Below are positions 63,575 to 64,000 of a stretch of DNA of 64,000 nt, one piece after another; position 1 is the first letter of the stretch, and each line of letters begins with the position of its first letter. Under the pieces are notes generated by a model that was not told the DNA's origin, did no database searches, and saw only the letters and a list, made by a program, of their open reading frames with translations. This stretch comes from Apostichopus japonicus (Eukaryota > Echinodermata > Holothuroidea > Aspidochirotida > Stichopodidae), in NCBI RefSeq assembly GCF_037975245.1, contig NC_092568.1:32396501-32460500 (forward strand). Reading direction: 5' to 3'. Position numbers and translations under genes: made by a program.

Positions 63575-64000
63575 CAGGGGCGTAGCGAGCGGGGGGGGGG
63601 TGACACCCCCCCCAATAATTTGTGGTCGCTGTCGGCAAATTTTGGGTCTGTCGGCAAAAGGAGAAAAGGTGAAGAGAGCGGAAGGGGAAGAAAGAAGGAA
63701 AGCTGAATAGAGAAAGGAGAAAGGGAGCTTCTTCCGTGCTAAATTTGACTTAAAATATGCACCAGATTGCATCTAAGGACGTTTCAAAACTAAAAATTTT
63801 CCAAAGGGGAGATGTAGACCCCCTATCCTTAGACCCCTCCCCCATTTCAGTCACCACTTCCAGATCCGTCGGCAAATCAAATTTGACTTAAAATATACAC
63901 CAGATTGCATCTAAGGACGTTTCAAAACTGAAAATTTTCCAAAGGGGAGGGGGACACCCCCTCCCCTTAGAACCCTCCCCCATTTCAGTCACCACTTCCA
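63575..64000 (+). mobile_element. DNA-transposon-like element running off the window
   Basis: CAGGGGCGTAGCGAGC, a common terminus type, is followed by a 10-G run, a C run and a purine-rich stretch. A 138-base tandem repeat then continues to the window edge. The right terminus is not in view. Confidence 0.5.
63741..64000. repeat. 138-bp tandem repeat at window edge
   Basis: AAATTTGACTTAAAATAT starts at 63741 and again at 63879. Both units continue through CAGATTGCATCTAAGG, TTTTCCAAAGGGGAG and CATTTCAGTCACCACTTCCA. Only one full unit and most of a second are visible, so the array length is unknown. Confidence 0.85.

Overview
This window is animal nuclear DNA. It has introns with GT/AG borders, AT-rich non-coding sequence, and many dispersed repeats. 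The gene set (RAB1, SPATA17, an arylsulfatase A-type enzyme, a large CUB membrane protein and an OvoA-C-terminus-like methyltransferase), the tRNA-headed SINEs and the CR1-type LINE fit a marine deuterostome invertebrate. An echinoderm is my best guess, by inference only. No bacterial, viral or CRISPR locus is present.

Layout. (1) 1923-19318, + strand: a complete seven-exon RAB1 gene (202 aa). Its introns hold a 1.33-kb hAT transposon with a perfect 8-bp target duplication, diverged tandem repeats, and a 64-70 bp minisatellite whose last unit is the acceptor region of the final exon. (2) 19319-28951: probable RAB1 3' UTR, then a repeat-rich spacer with a hAT-like MITE candidate, a TCGAAATTT-rich degenerate repeat field, and a 2.1-kb element with terminal inverted repeats. 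(3) 28952-36730, + strand: a four-exon gene for a 1369-aa type I membrane protein with six CUB-like domains, a furin-type site and a duplicated acidic Asp-run segment. SINEs sit in its introns. (4) 36731-42448: spacer with two copies of a tRNA-derived SINE family. (5) 42449-47906, + strand: complete eight-exon SPATA17 (356 aa). (6) 51252-61102, - strand: a four-exon arylsulfatase A-type gene, convergent with SPATA17. As written it lacks one base in exon 2. Its first intron holds an antisense CR1-type LINE with a PHD-finger ORF1 and an endonuclease/reverse transcriptase ORF2, plus a 62-bp diverged copy of part of exon 1. Its third intron holds a 394-bp hAT MITE with a perfect 8-bp target duplication. 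(7) 61927-62268, + strand: first coding exon of a putative methyltransferase, head to head with the arylsulfatase. (8) 62897-64000: ends of two further repeat elements that leave the window.

The genes are unrelated housekeeping, ciliary/sperm, lysosomal or secreted, and membrane functions. I see no operon-like system. The most unusual items are the CUB membrane protein with its expanding acidic repeat, the frameshift plus exon-fragment duplication in the arylsulfatase, and the minisatellite grown from a splice acceptor.
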